Of a stretch of 37,879 bases of DNA, positions 1-7,919 are shown in pieces. The DNA comes from an uncultured Alkalilimnicola sp. GTDB lineage: Bacteria > Pseudomonadota > Gammaproteobacteria > Nitrococcales > AK92. Numbering within the stretch: position 1 is the stretch's first letter; each line of letters begins with the position of its first letter. Below the pieces are notes generated by a model. The model made no database searches. It was not told the origin of the DNA and saw only the letters and a list, made by a program, of their open reading frames with translations. Location: positions 1 to 37,879 of the forward strand of contig CALGAN010000067.1 in assembly GCA_937951875.1 (NCBI GenBank), written 5' to 3'. A program made the translations under genes and the position numbers.

Positions 1-258
1 GAGCATCATCGCCGCCACGCTGGTGATCGGCTTGGTCATCGAGTAGATGCGAAAGATGGTGTCGGCGCCGATCGGCTTGCCGGCCTCGACGTCGCGCATG
101 CCGGCGGTGTCGAAGAAGGCCGTCTGGCCGCGCCGTTCGATCAGCACGCTGACGCCGGGCAGGCGTTGGCGTTCGACCAGCGAATGCATCCAGGCGGAAA
201 TACGAGTCAGACGCGGAGCGCTCAGCCCCACGCGGTCGGGGGATACCAGATCGAACAC
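1..258 (-). CDS. Serine hydrolase, beta-lactamase (class C/EstB-like) family, N-terminal fragment
   Basis: Only the first 86 codons are present; the gene runs off the left edge. The reading starts at a GTG with a good ribosome-binding site (GAGAGGA) a few bases upstream. Near the edge is FRIYSMTKPITS, the S-x-x-K motif (SMTK) that holds the nucleophilic Ser and general-base Lys of penicillin-binding-protein-like serine hydrolases. It is preceded by the family's usual 'VSVLIERRGQ...DTAG' strand-turn. No signal peptide is visible, which fits a cytoplasmic esterase/transesterase of this family better than a secreted beta-lactamase. It lies 34 bases behind the flavoprotein gene on the same strand and is probably cotranscribed. 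The substrate cannot be told from the fragment. Confidence 0.85.
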   Translation of the reverse strand, partial: MFDLVSPDRVGLSAPRLTRISAWMHSLVERQRLPGVSVLIERRGQTAFFDTAGMRDVEAGKPIGADTIFRIYSMTKPITSVAAMML

Positions 259-292
259 CGTGTTCTTCCTCTCGAGCCGAAGACTGTCGGCT

Positions 293-1543
293 TTATGCCA
301 CAGCGCGGCGCAGCCATGCCAGTGCGCCGGCACCGGCGGCGCGGCCGGAGGCGAAGCAGGCGGTGAGCAGGTAGCCGCCGGTCGGTGCTTCCCAGTCGAG
401 CATCTCGCCGGCGCAGAACACGCCGGGCAGGGTGCGCAGCATCAGCCGCTCGTCCAGCGCCTCGAAGCGCACGCCGCCGGCGCTGCTGATCGCCTCGTCC
501 AGCGGGCGCGGCGCGGTCAGCCGCAGGGGCAGCGCCTTGATCAGGCCCGCCAGCCGCGGCGGATCGGCGAGCTCGGCGGCGCTGGCGACCTCCCGCAGCA
601 GCGCCGCCTTGACGCCGGCGATGCCGGCCCGCCGCCGCAGGTGGCTGGCGAGCGAGTCCCCGCCGCGCGGCCGTGCCAGCTCCGCGGTCAGCCGTTCCAG
701 GGATCGGCCGGGCGCCAAATCCAGGGTCAGCACGGCGGTGCCGGCCGCGGCGATGCTGTCGCGCAGCGGCGCCGACAGGGCGTAGATCAGGCTGCCTTCG
801 ACGCCGGTGGCGGTGACCACGAACTCGCCTTGGCGGCGGTGTTCGCGGCCCTCCAGGTCGGTATGGCTGGCGATCACCGCCTTGAACGGCTGGCCGGCGA
901 AGCGCTCGCGGAAGTACGCGCTCCAGGGCAGGTCGAAGCCGCAGTTGGTCGGGCGCAGCGGCGCCACGTCCACGCCGCGCGCTCGCAGCAGCGGCACCCA
1001 GGCACCGTCCGAGCCGACCCGCGCCCAGCTGCCGCCACCCAGCGCCAGCACCACCGCGTCCGCCCGCACCCGCACTTCGCCTTGCGCGGCGGCGAAGCGC
1101 AGGGTGCCATCCTCGCTCCAGCCCAGCCAGCGGTGCCGCACGTGCAGCGCCACCCCGGCGCCGCGCAGCCGATGCAGCCAGGCCCGCAGCAGCGGCGCGG
1201 CCTTCATGGCGGTGGGGAAAACCCGGCCGGAGCTGCCGACGAAGGTGTCGATGCCCAGCTCGTGCACCCAGGCGCGCAGCCGGGGCGGGTCGAAGGCCTC
1301 GATCAGCGGCGCGAGCTGCGGCCGGCGGGCGCCGTAGCGGTCGAGGAAGTCCGGCAGCGGCTCGGAGTGGGTGATGTTCATGCCGCCGATGCCGGCCAGC
1401 AGGAACTTGCGTCCCAGCGACGGCATGGCGTCGTACAGCGCGACCCGGGCGCCGCCGGCGGCTAGCACCTCGGCGGCCATCAGCCCGGCCGGGCCGCCGC
1501 CGATCACCGCGGCGTCGGCGGAGTGGAGGGATGAGTCGGTCAT
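293..1543 (-). CDS. BaiN/HI0933-type FAD-dependent oxidoreductase (TIGR03862-like flavoprotein)
   Basis: 416 residues. An N-terminal Rossmann dinucleotide fold is seen as AVIGGGPAGLMAAEVLAAGG near residues 10-30, followed by SLGRKFLLAGIGGMNITHSE, characteristic of the HI0933/BaiN group. The C-terminus has the second FAD contact, GVFCAGEMLDWEAPTGGYLL. Family members bind FAD and are thought to reduce or oxidise small substrates; BaiN acts on bile acids, but most members have no known substrate, so none is inferred here. I start at the ATG reading MTDSSLHS because the Rossmann strand follows at once; an in-frame ATG 24 codons upstream would add a basic, non-conserved tail. It is the first gene of a short unit with the beta-lactamase-like gene and is divergent from the MFS gene. 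Confidence 0.88.
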   Translation of the reverse strand: MTDSSLHSADAAVIGGGPAGLMAAEVLAAGGARVALYDAMPSLGRKFLLAGIGGMNITHSEPLPDFLDRYGARRPQLAPLIEAFDPPRLRAWVHELGIDTFVGSSGRVFPTAMKAAPLLRAWLHRLRGAGVALHVRHRWLGWSEDGTLRFAAAQGEVRVRADAVVLALGGGSWARVGSDGAWVPLLRARGVDVAPLRPTNCGFDLPWSAYFRERFAGQPFKAVIASHTDLEGREHRRQGEFVVTATGVEGSLIYALSAPLRDSIAAAGTAVLTLDLAPGRSLERLTAELARPRGGDSLASHLRRRAGIAGVKAALLREVASAAELADPPRLAGLIKALPLRLTAPRPLDEAISSAGGVRFEALDERLMLRTLPGVFCAGEMLDWEAPTGGYLLTACFASGRAAGAGALAWLRRAVA

Positions 1544-1677
1544 GACGGTAGCGGACCCCCGATTGGGTGGGCGGCTAGTGTACGCGAACGGGGCTCTTAT
1601 CGCGGGAGTCGGCATGAACGATAATACGCACCGCCTTCCGGCCGCGCCCGGCGCAAGAGCCCGCAGAGCAACTCCCG

Positions 1678-2928
1678 ATGGACCACCCGACGCAAGACCG
1701 CGGCGGCGCCCGCAGCGCCACCGCCGCCACCGTGCTGGCGATCTTCACCACGATCTTCGCCAGCAATCTGCCGACCCCACTGTATGCCGTCTGGCAGCTG
1801 CAATGGCAGTTCTCCGATACCGTGCTGACCGCCGTGTTCGCGGTCTACGTGCTGGGGGTGATCGGCGCCCTGCCCACCATAGGCCCGCTGTCCGATCTGG
1901 TGGGGCGGCGTCAGGTCATGGTGCCGGGACTGCTGTTCATCGCCGCCGGCGGGGTCGCTTTCGCGCTGGCCGCCGGTCCGTACTGGCTGGCGCTGGGGCG
2001 GCTGCTCACCGGCATCGGTACCGGCGTGGTCACCGGCGCGGCCACCGCGGCGCTGGTGGAGCTCGATCCGAGCGGCAACCGCGCCCGCGCCGCCACCGTG
2101 TCCGCGCTCTGCCTGACCGCGGGCGCGACCACCGGGCCGGTGTTCAGCTCGGCGGCGCTGCGCTTCCTGCCTTGGCCGACGGTGTCGCCGTTCCTGGTGG
2201 TCTGCGCGCTGGCGCTGTTGGCCGTGGCGTTTCTGCTGCGGGTGCGGTGGCCGGCGCACGTCGGGCACCGCCAGGCCGGCTTCCAGCTGCGCTACTGGCG
2301 GCCGCAGCGGCTGTCGGTGCCGCGCGAGATCCGCGCCGGGTTCCTCTTCGCCGCCGGCGCGGTGGCGCTGGGCTGGTCGGCCGGCAGTCTCTACGGCGCC
2401 CTGGGGCCGTCGCTGGCGGTGGAACTGGTGGGAATCCAGGATCGGTCGCTGGCCGGGCTCTACGCCGCCGGCTTCCAGCTGGTCGGCGGTTTGGGGCAGT
2501 TGGCGCTGCGGCGCCGGTCGGCGCGGTTCATGCTGACGCTGGGGCCGGCGCTGCTGGCCGGCGGCATGCTGGTGTCGGTGCTGGGCATCGTGCTGGCGTC
2601 GCCGCCGCTGTTCACCGTCGGCACGGTGGTGACCGCGCTGGGCGGCGGCGCCACCTCGGTCGGCAGCGTGGCGGCGGTCAGCCTGGTCGCGCCGGAGTCG
2701 CGCCGCGCCGCGGTCATCTCGGCGTTCTACATCGCCGCCTACCTGAGCATGGCGTCTGTGGTACTGTCGGTGGGCGCCGCCAGCGACCTGATCGGCCTGA
2801 AATGGACCATGGTGCTGTTGAGCGTGGTGATCACCGCCGGCGCGGCGTTGCTGATCCGAGCCTGCCAGCGCGGCTTCGGCGCGCACGCGGGGCTCGGGCA
2901 AAGCGCCCGGCAGCCGGTTGACGCCTGA
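1678..2928 (+). CDS. MFS transporter (drug/metabolite efflux type)
   Basis: 416 residues, almost entirely hydrophobic, consistent with 12 membrane helices of the major facilitator superfamily. The loop between helices 2 and 3 carries GPLSDLVGRRQV, the classic MFS motif A (GxLSDxxGRR). Helix 5 has a Gly/Pro-rich LTAGATTGPVF segment resembling motif C of proton-driven antiporters, so export by proton exchange is the likeliest role; this is inferred. The start follows a weak Shine-Dalgarno. It is divergent from the flavoprotein gene (134-base gap) and is followed 35 bases later by the small ABM-fold gene, with which it may be cotranscribed. The substrate is unknown. Confidence 0.88.
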   Translation: MDHPTQDRGGARSATAATVLAIFTTIFASNLPTPLYAVWQLQWQFSDTVLTAVFAVYVLGVIGALPTIGPLSDLVGRRQVMVPGLLFIAAGGVAFALAAGPYWLALGRLLTGIGTGVVTGAATAALVELDPSGNRARAATVSALCLTAGATTGPVFSSAALRFLPWPTVSPFLVVCALALLAVAFLLRVRWPAHVGHRQAGFQLRYWRPQRLSVPREIRAGFLFAAGAVALGWSAGSLYGALGPSLAVELVGIQDRSLAGLYAAGFQLVGGLGQLALRRRSARFMLTLGPALLAGGMLVSVLGIVLASPPLFTVGTVVTALGGGATSVGSVAAVSLVAPESRRAAVISAFYIAAYLSMASVVLSVGAASDLIGLKWTMVLLSVVITAGAALLIRACQRGFGAHAGLGQSARQPVDA

Positions 2929-2963
2929 TCTTTTCAACCACAATAGACCGAGGAGAGCATTCC

Positions 2964-3245
2964 ATGTTGGCAATCGTCGCGAAGCTCAAGGCTCAGCCGG
3001 GCAAGGGTGCCGAATTGGCCGCGCGTATGGCGGAAATCGCCGTCAAAGTCCGCACCGAGCCGGGCAATCGCGCCTACGCGGTTCATCAGTCGGCGGCGGA
3101 CGCGGATCTGGTGATGATTTACGAGCAGTACGTCGATCAGGACGCGCTGAACGCCCATCGCCAGCATATGAAGGAACTGGGTGTGGATTTGTCCGGGCTG
3201 CTGGCCGGTCGGCCCGAACTCGAGTTCTTCGAGCTGCGCGGCTAA
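2964..3245 (+). CDS. Putative quinol monooxygenase, ABM-domain (YgiN-like) protein
   Basis: 93 residues forming one antibiotic-biosynthesis-monooxygenase (ABM) ferredoxin-like domain: MLAIVAKLKAQPGKGAEL opens the first strand, and AVHQSAADADLVMIYEQYVD gives the central strands. HRQHMKELG is the helix that carries the conserved His of the YgiN/ActVA-Orf6-like family. Members are cofactor-free small dimers that oxidise quinols or polyketide rings; the physiological substrate in most bacteria is unknown. A strong ribosome-binding site (GAGGAGAGC) precedes the ATG. It lies 35 bases after the MFS gene, so the pair may export and oxidise the same aromatic compound; this is inference. Confidence 0.85.
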   Translation: MLAIVAKLKAQPGKGAELAARMAEIAVKVRTEPGNRAYAVHQSAADADLVMIYEQYVDQDALNAHRQHMKELGVDLSGLLAGRPELEFFELRG

Positions 3246-3295
3246 CAGGCGCCACGCAGCCGCGCCGCGGCTTCGAGTCGTCGGCTCCGGCGCCG

Positions 3296-3323
3296 CGCGG
3301 CCTGGGGAATGACCCAGGTCGCG
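3296..3323 (+). terminator. Hairpin after the ABM-domain gene, possible weak terminator
   Basis: CGCG-G-CCTGGG pairs with CCCAGG-T-CGCG around the loop GAATGA, giving an 11-bp stem with one G.U pair, 50 bases past the stop codon. There is no T-run after it, so intrinsic termination is uncertain. Confidence 0.4.
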
Positions 3324-3473
3324 CGGTGTGCCGAGCAAAACGAAATCTGGATAATTTCCTCAATCATTCCGATTTTCTAATAAAGCAGGCGAGGTCAGCG
3401 CGACTTAGATCCGCAACGGTATCGCTCGACCCGATCGCGGCATTATCAACGCATGACAGTCTCGAGAGGAGCG

Positions 3474-5444
3474 ATGTCGCCTTTTAGCGTCGATCTCACG
3501 GAACGGATACTGGCCAGCGTCCCCATTGCCGTGGGTGTGCTCTCGGGCGAGGAATTGCGGGTCGTCTACGGCAATCGGAAGGCGGCGGCATTGTTCGGAA
3601 TCGGCGCCGAGGCGATCGGCAGGCGCTTCGAGGACGTGTTCCCGCAGGTGCAGCAGTCCTTTCTGGCGCTGATCCGTCGGGTGCTGCGTAGCGGTGAGGC
3701 CGTGGCGCTGTCGACTTTCGAGAGCGTGACCCTGCCTTCTGGCACTACCGCGTACTTCGAGCTCGAACTGCAGCCGATCGATACCGACGGCGACGGCAGT
3801 GTCGACGCCGTGGTCGTGATGGTTCAGGACGTATCCAGCTACGTCGATCTGCGTCGCGAGGCGGAGCGACGCGCCCAGGAGGCCGAGGAGGCGCGGAAGG
3901 CGCTGGCGGAGAGCAAGGCGCGGCTGCGCCTGGCGATCCGGCCGGCGCCGATTTCGCTGTGCAACCGCGACCGTGAGCTGCGCCTGACCTGGCTGTGCAA
4001 GGGCGAAAGCGCCCAGACCCCGGCGTCGCTGCTCGGGTTGACGCCGGAAGACCTGTACCAGCCTGAGGAAGCCAGCGCGTTGCGGGAATTCTACCGGCCG
4101 GTGCTGGAGCGGGGCGAGACCGCCCATCGCCTGCTGCGTTTCACCGATCCCGACAACGGCTGCGATCGCTGGGTGGAGCTCTACGCCCAGCCGCTGCGTG
4201 ACGACGGCGGCGAGGTGATCGGCACCAGCTGCGCGGGCTACGACGTCAGCGACCTGGTGCGCACCCGGGAGGCCCTGGCCGAGCGCGAGTCGCTGCTAGA
4301 GCTGGCGATGGCCACCGCCCGCATGGGCGAGTGGGAGTACGACCTGAAAACCCGGACGCTGCGGCATTCGCGCAATCTGGCGCGCCTGTACGAATTGCCG
4401 GAGAACGCCACCGAGACGCCGTTGCGGGATCTTCTGGCTAGGCTGCACCCCGACGACGTCGCCGGCTATTGCGCCGTCTTCCAGCAGGCGCTACGGGACG
4501 GCTCGCCCACGGTCTACGCCGAGGCCCGTACCGTGCTCGCCAGTGGCGAGGAGCGCTGGATCGCCAGCTACGGCTTGATCCAGCCCGCCGACGGCCGCCG
4601 GCCGCGGCGGATGTTCGGCGTGGCGCTGGACGTGACCGATCAGAAACGGGAAACGCGCCAGCTGGCTCAGCGCAACCACGAGCTGGAGCGTTTCGCCCAG
4701 CTGGTGGCGCACGATCTGCGCAGCCCCTTGATGACCGTGCAGGGGTTCGGCAGCCGGGTGCTGCGCTCGGCGCGGGAGCGACTGGCCGAGACCGAGTTGA
4801 GCTGGTTCGAGTCCATGCTCGGGGCCTGCCGGCAGATGGGCGAGATCATCGACGGTCTGCTCAATTTCGCGTTGGCGGCCCACGGCGAAACGCCGCATGT
4901 CCCGGTGGATCTGCAGCAAGTGGTGGCGCAGGTGCTGGAGCGGCTGGAGGGGACGATCAGCGCGGTGCGCGCCGAGGTCAATTGCGGCCCGCTGCCGCGG
5001 GTGCGCGGTCAGCCGGTGCTGCTGACCCAGGCGCTGCAGAACCTGATCAGCAACGCCCTCAAGTTCCACGCCGGCCGCGCGCCGCGGGTCGACATCAACG
5101 CTTGGCCGGACAAGGACGGCTGGGTGATCGAGGTGCGCGACAACGGCATCGGAATTCCCCCCGAGCATCAGCCGCAGCTGTTCGCGGCGTTCGCCCGCGC
5201 CCACGCCGATCGTGGCTATCCGGGGATCGGCCTGGGGCTGGCGTTCGTCAAGAGTGTGTTGGAGCGGCACGGCGGCCGCATCTGGGTGGAGTCGAAGGTC
5301 GGCGAGGGCGCCAGCTTCCGCTTCTGGCTGCCCGCCGCCGAGCCGGTTCAGGAGACGGCCAGCGAGCCGGTCAGCGACGCCCGCTGCGACAGCTCGATCC
5401 AGTTGCCGTCCGGGTCGCGCACGAAGGACACGCGCGCCGTCTGA
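3474..5444 (+). CDS. Soluble multi-PAS sensor histidine kinase
   Basis: 656 residues and no membrane segment, so probably a cytoplasmic sensor. In order: a PAS domain (about 5-115); a charged coiled coil (LRREAERRAQEAEEARKA); a second PAS (about 140-265) ending in 'VIGTSCAGYDVSDL'; a PAS_3-type domain (about 270-395) with GEWEYDLKTRTLRHS and the PAC-like GVALDVTDQKRE; HisKA with phospho-acceptor His413 in AHDLRSPL; and a GHKL ATPase with N-box Asn527 (NLISNALKFH), DNGIGIPPE and GIGLGLAFVKS. No response regulator is next to it, so it is an orphan kinase. I chose this ATG because GAGAGGAG lies directly before it; an in-frame ATG 21 bases upstream has no ribosome-binding site. The last ~30 residues are not kinase-like and overlap the convergent VOC gene by 97 bases. 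Confidence 0.9.
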   Translation: MSPFSVDLTERILASVPIAVGVLSGEELRVVYGNRKAAALFGIGAEAIGRRFEDVFPQVQQSFLALIRRVLRSGEAVALSTFESVTLPSGTTAYFELELQPIDTDGDGSVDAVVVMVQDVSSYVDLRREAERRAQEAEEARKALAESKARLRLAIRPAPISLCNRDRELRLTWLCKGESAQTPASLLGLTPEDLYQPEEASALREFYRPVLERGETAHRLLRFTDPDNGCDRWVELYAQPLRDDGGEVIGTSCAGYDVSDLVRTREALAERESLLELAMATARMGEWEYDLKTRTLRHSRNLARLYELPENATETPLRDLLARLHPDDVAGYCAVFQQALRDGSPTVYAEARTVLASGEERWIASYGLIQPADGRRPRRMFGVALDVTDQKRETRQLAQRNHELERFAQLVAHDLRSPLMTVQGFGSRVLRSARERLAETELSWFESMLGACRQMGEIIDGLLNFALAAHGETPHVPVDLQQVVAQVLERLEGTISAVRAEVNCGPLPRVRGQPVLLTQALQNLISNALKFHAGRAPRVDINAWPDKDGWVIEVRDNGIGIPPEHQPQLFAAFARAHADRGYPGIGLGLAFVKSVLERHGGRIWVESKVGEGASFRFWLPAAEPVQETASEPVSDARCDSSIQLPSGSRTKDTRAV

Positions 5445-6040
5445 CCCATGGTCACCGGCGCGCGGCCTTCCCGAGCGCCGCCGGCCAGAGCGTCCTGGTG
5501 CTCACGGTCGACCTGGAACACCTGAATGGTGAAATAGCGGTAGCCGCTGCCCTGCAGCGCCGCATCGCTCGGCGCCGAGGCGTCCTGCTCCAGCAGCAGC
5601 ACGCTGTCGCCGCACAGGAACGCCGGCTCGTCGCTATCAGGCAGCCGGTCCAGCCCCAGCGCTTCGCCGAAGAAGCGGCAGTGCGCGGCCAGGTCGCGCA
5701 CTGCCAGCCGCAGGCCGATGCGATGCACCCCCAGGCTGCCCGGCGGCAGCAGGCAAACGGCGTTGCCGTCCGGATCGACCAGCCGCCGCGGCGCGCTCAG
5801 CCCGTCGCGCGCGATCAGCAGCTCGCGGTAGCCGCTGGGCTCGCAATCGGGCAGCGGATCGCGGGCGTGGTTGATCTTCAGCACCGAGCCGAGCAGCTCA
5901 TGGCGATGCTGGCGCACGCCGCCGCCCAGGGGCAGCATGTGGTCGAAGGGCAGCCCGACCTCCTGCTGCCAGAAGGCCAGCATGGGTTCGAGCCGGTTGG
6001 TGAACAGTCCGATATCGATGCGTGGTTTTGCGAGTTTCAT
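5348..6040 (-). CDS. VOC-family (glyoxalase/bleomycin-resistance/dioxygenase fold) protein
   Basis: 230 residues built of two vicinal-oxygen-chelate modules. The first begins MKLAKPRIDIGLFTNRLEPM with FWQQEVGLPF. The second begins GVHRIGLRLAVRDL with CRFFGEALGL and ends in FVRDPDGNWIELSQR, the typical last VOC strand carrying a metal-ligand Glu. 'RRLVDPDGN' in the first half is the matching strand of module one. The family includes glyoxalase I, extradiol dioxygenases and resistance proteins, and nothing here narrows the reaction. I start at MKLAK; an ATG 12 codons upstream would add a non-conserved tail. It converges on the histidine kinase and shares 97 bases with it on the opposite strand. 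Confidence 0.83.
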   Translation of the reverse strand: MKLAKPRIDIGLFTNRLEPMLAFWQQEVGLPFDHMLPLGGGVRQHRHELLGSVLKINHARDPLPDCEPSGYRELLIARDGLSAPRRLVDPDGNAVCLLPPGSLGVHRIGLRLAVRDLAAHCRFFGEALGLDRLPDSDEPAFLCGDSVLLLEQDASAPSDAALQGSGYRYFTIQVFQVDREHQDALAGGAREGRAPVTMGQTARVSFVRDPDGNWIELSQRASLTGSLAVS

Positions 6041-6144
6041 CGCCGAAGCAGAGCATTGTCGGGGCGGCGCTGTCAACGCGCCCTGTGCGCCGGCGCCGCG
6101 ACCGGCTAACCTTAGGCGGTCTCGCCCACTGCCAGGAGTCGCGC

Positions 6145-6789
6145 GTGCGTACGCTCAAGCTGGATATCGTCTCCGACGTGGTCTGTCCATGGTGCGTAAT
6201 CGGCTTCAAGCGGCTGCAGCTGGCGATGCGCGAACTGGCGGGCGAGCTGCGCTTCGAGCTGGACTGGCACCCGTTCGAGCTCAACCCGCACATGCCGCCG
6301 GAAGGCGAGGACGCCGCCGAGCACCTGATCCGCAAGTACGGCATGTCCGCCGAGCAGGTGCAGCAGAACGGCGAGCACATCGCCGCCATCGGCCGCCAGC
6401 TCGGCTTCACGTTCCGGATGGCGCCGGGGCGCAGGATCTACAACACCTTCGCCGCCCATCGCGTGCTGTATTGGGCCCGCGCCCAGGGCAGGCAGACCGA
6501 GCTGAGCTTGGCGCTGTTCCGCGCCTATTTCAGCGACGGCCTCAACCCATCCGACCCGGCGGTGCTGCGCCGGGAAGCGGAGGCGGTGGGGCTGGACGGC
6601 GAGGAGGTGAGCGCGATCGTCGCCGAGGACCGCTACGCCCAGGAGGTGCGGGCCGAGGAGGAGCGCTATACCTCGGCCGGCATCCATGCCGTGCCGGCCT
6701 ACATCGTCGATGGCCAGTACCTGATCTCCGGCGCCCAGGAGCCGGCGACCTTCGTCAAGGCCTTCCGTCATATCGCCGAGTTGCGCTGA
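6145..6789 (+). CDS. DsbA-family oxidoreductase (FrnE/HCCA-isomerase-like)
   Basis: 214 residues, starting at GTG with CCAGGAG positioned six bases upstream. The thioredoxin-fold start KLDIVSDVVCPWCVIGFKRL carries the CxxC site (CPWC) directly after the first strand. The closing half has GIHAVPAYIVDGQYLISGAQ, the cis-Pro loop and following strands of the DsbA/FrnE group. There is no signal peptide, so it acts in the cytoplasm, as FrnE-type thiol-disulfide oxidoreductases do. Family members include the polyketide protein FrnE and oxidative-stress oxidoreductases. It is followed nine bases later by the DNA glycosylase gene, which suggests a shared transcript and perhaps a shared stress role (inference). 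Confidence 0.88.
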   Translation: MRTLKLDIVSDVVCPWCVIGFKRLQLAMRELAGELRFELDWHPFELNPHMPPEGEDAAEHLIRKYGMSAEQVQQNGEHIAAIGRQLGFTFRMAPGRRIYNTFAAHRVLYWARAQGRQTELSLALFRAYFSDGLNPSDPAVLRREAEAVGLDGEEVSAIVAEDRYAQEVRAEEERYTSAGIHAVPAYIVDGQYLISGAQEPATFVKAFRHIAELR

Positions 6790-6798
6790 GGGTCGAGC

Positions 6799-7422
6799 AT
6801 GCGACCGCCGTATGACATCGACCGAGCCAGCGCCGAGCTGGCTCAAGCCGATCCGCGGTTGGGCGAGCTGATCGCGCGGGTCGGCCCCTGCCGGCTAACG
6901 CTGCGCGACATGCACAGCCCTTTCCTGGGATTGCTGCGGGCGATCGTCTATCAGCAGCTCACCGGCAAGGCCGCCGCGACCATCTACGACCGGCTCTGCG
7001 GCTTGTTCGAGGGCGGCGAGCCTGAGCCGCGGGCGCTGCTCGCCCTGCCGCTGGAGCGGCTGCGGGCGGTCGGGTTATCGGGGGCGAAGGCCGCCGCGGC
7101 CTACGATCTGGCCGAGAAGACTCTCGCCGGCGTGGTGCCCCCGCGCGAGGCGCTGACGCGGATGGCGGACGAGGAGATCATCGAGCGGCTGGTGCAGGTG
7201 CGCGGCATCGGGCGTTGGACGGTGGAGATGCTGCTGATCTTCAACCTCGGTCGGGCCGACGTGCTGCCGGTCGGTGATCTGGGCGTGCGCCGGGGCGTGA
7301 TGCGGATCTACCGGCTGGCCGCCATGCCGACCCCGACGGAGGTGCGCCGCTATGGCGAGCCTTGGGCGCCTTACCGCTCGGTGGCCAGCTGGTACCTGTG
7401 GCGGGCCGCCGAGCAGGCGTGA
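6799..7422 (+). CDS. DNA-3-methyladenine glycosylase, HhH-GPD superfamily (AlkA-like)
   Basis: 207 residues. A helix-hairpin-helix (LVQVRGIGRWTVEML, about 131-145) is followed by the Gly/Pro-rich loop and catalytic Asp160 in VLPVGDLGVRRG, as in AlkA and yeast Mag1. The N-terminal YQQLTGKAAATIYDRL is the usual helix of short AlkA-type enzymes. The protein excises alkylated purines from DNA to start base-excision repair. It lacks the extra N-terminal domain of E. coli AlkA (282 residues), placing it with the compact Mag/AlkA2-like forms. It lies between the DsbA-like gene (9-base gap) and yajD (26-base gap) in one probable operon. Confidence 0.92.
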   Translation: MRPPYDIDRASAELAQADPRLGELIARVGPCRLTLRDMHSPFLGLLRAIVYQQLTGKAAATIYDRLCGLFEGGEPEPRALLALPLERLRAVGLSGAKAAAAYDLAEKTLAGVVPPREALTRMADEEIIERLVQVRGIGRWTVEMLLIFNLGRADVLPVGDLGVRRGVMRIYRLAAMPTPTEVRRYGEPWAPYRSVASWYLWRAAEQA

Positions 7423-7448
7423 CCGCGCGACTGGCGAGGAGGAGCCGC

Positions 7449-7835
7449 ATGAGGAGGACTACCCCGGACAGCGACAAACTGGATCGCGTCGTCGCCGAGG
7501 CTCAGGCGAACCGCCTGCGGCGCGAGCGCGGTTACCGCGAGCAGGCGCTCAAGCTCTATCCCTGGGTTTGCGGCCGCTGCGGGCGCGAGTTCGACCGCAG
7601 CAACGTGCACGAACTCACCGTCCATCACCGCGACCACGATCACGACAACAACCCCCCTGATGGCTCCAACTGGGAGCTGCTTTGTCTCTACTGCCACGAC
7701 TACGAGCACCAGAAATACGGCGAGGCGGTTCGCTACGGCGTGCCGGCCGACCAGGGCGGCAAGCGGCCCGCGGCCGGCTACAAGGCGTTCAGCGGCCTGG
7801 CCGAGCTGCTCAAGGCCAAGGGCGGGAAAGCGTAG
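7449..7835 (+). CDS. yajD: YajD family HNH nuclease
   Basis: 128 residues, close in sequence to E. coli YajD: GYREQALKLYPWVCGRCGRE, ELTVHHRDHDHDNNP and SNWELLCLYCHDYEH match the known protein nearly residue for residue. CGRC (41-44) and CLYC (79-82) form the zinc knuckle; His59/His60, Asn68 and His87 make up the HNH-type metal site. Family members are presumed nucleases, but the role of YajD is not established. The ATG is preceded by GAGGAGGAG. It is the last gene of the dsbA-like/glycosylase operon and is followed by an intrinsic terminator. Its place beside a DNA glycosylase fits a repair or DNA-processing role, but that is inference. Confidence 0.93.
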   Translation: MRRTTPDSDKLDRVVAEAQANRLRRERGYREQALKLYPWVCGRCGREFDRSNVHELTVHHRDHDHDNNPPDGSNWELLCLYCHDYEHQKYGEAVRYGVPADQGGKRPAAGYKAFSGLAELLKAKGGKA

Positions 7836-7838
7836 CCG

Positions 7839-7859
7839 CCCCGGCGGAGCCGGGGTTTT
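7839..7859 (+). terminator. Rho-independent terminator after yajD
   Basis: CCCCGGC and GCCGGGG pair around a GGA loop and are followed directly by TTTT, four bases past the yajD stop codon. The stem is short but very G+C-rich and correctly placed. Confidence 0.75.
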
Positions 7860-7919
7860 GAATCGGCCGCCGCCGGCCAAAGATAAGGAAGTCAGGGTGA
7901 GCTGGTACGAGGTGCGCCG

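Noticed and set aside
3355..3383. TTTCCT/TAATAA promoter for the histidine kinase
   Set aside because: It lies in an A+T-rich patch and may be real, but both hexamers fit poorly; not listed as a feature.
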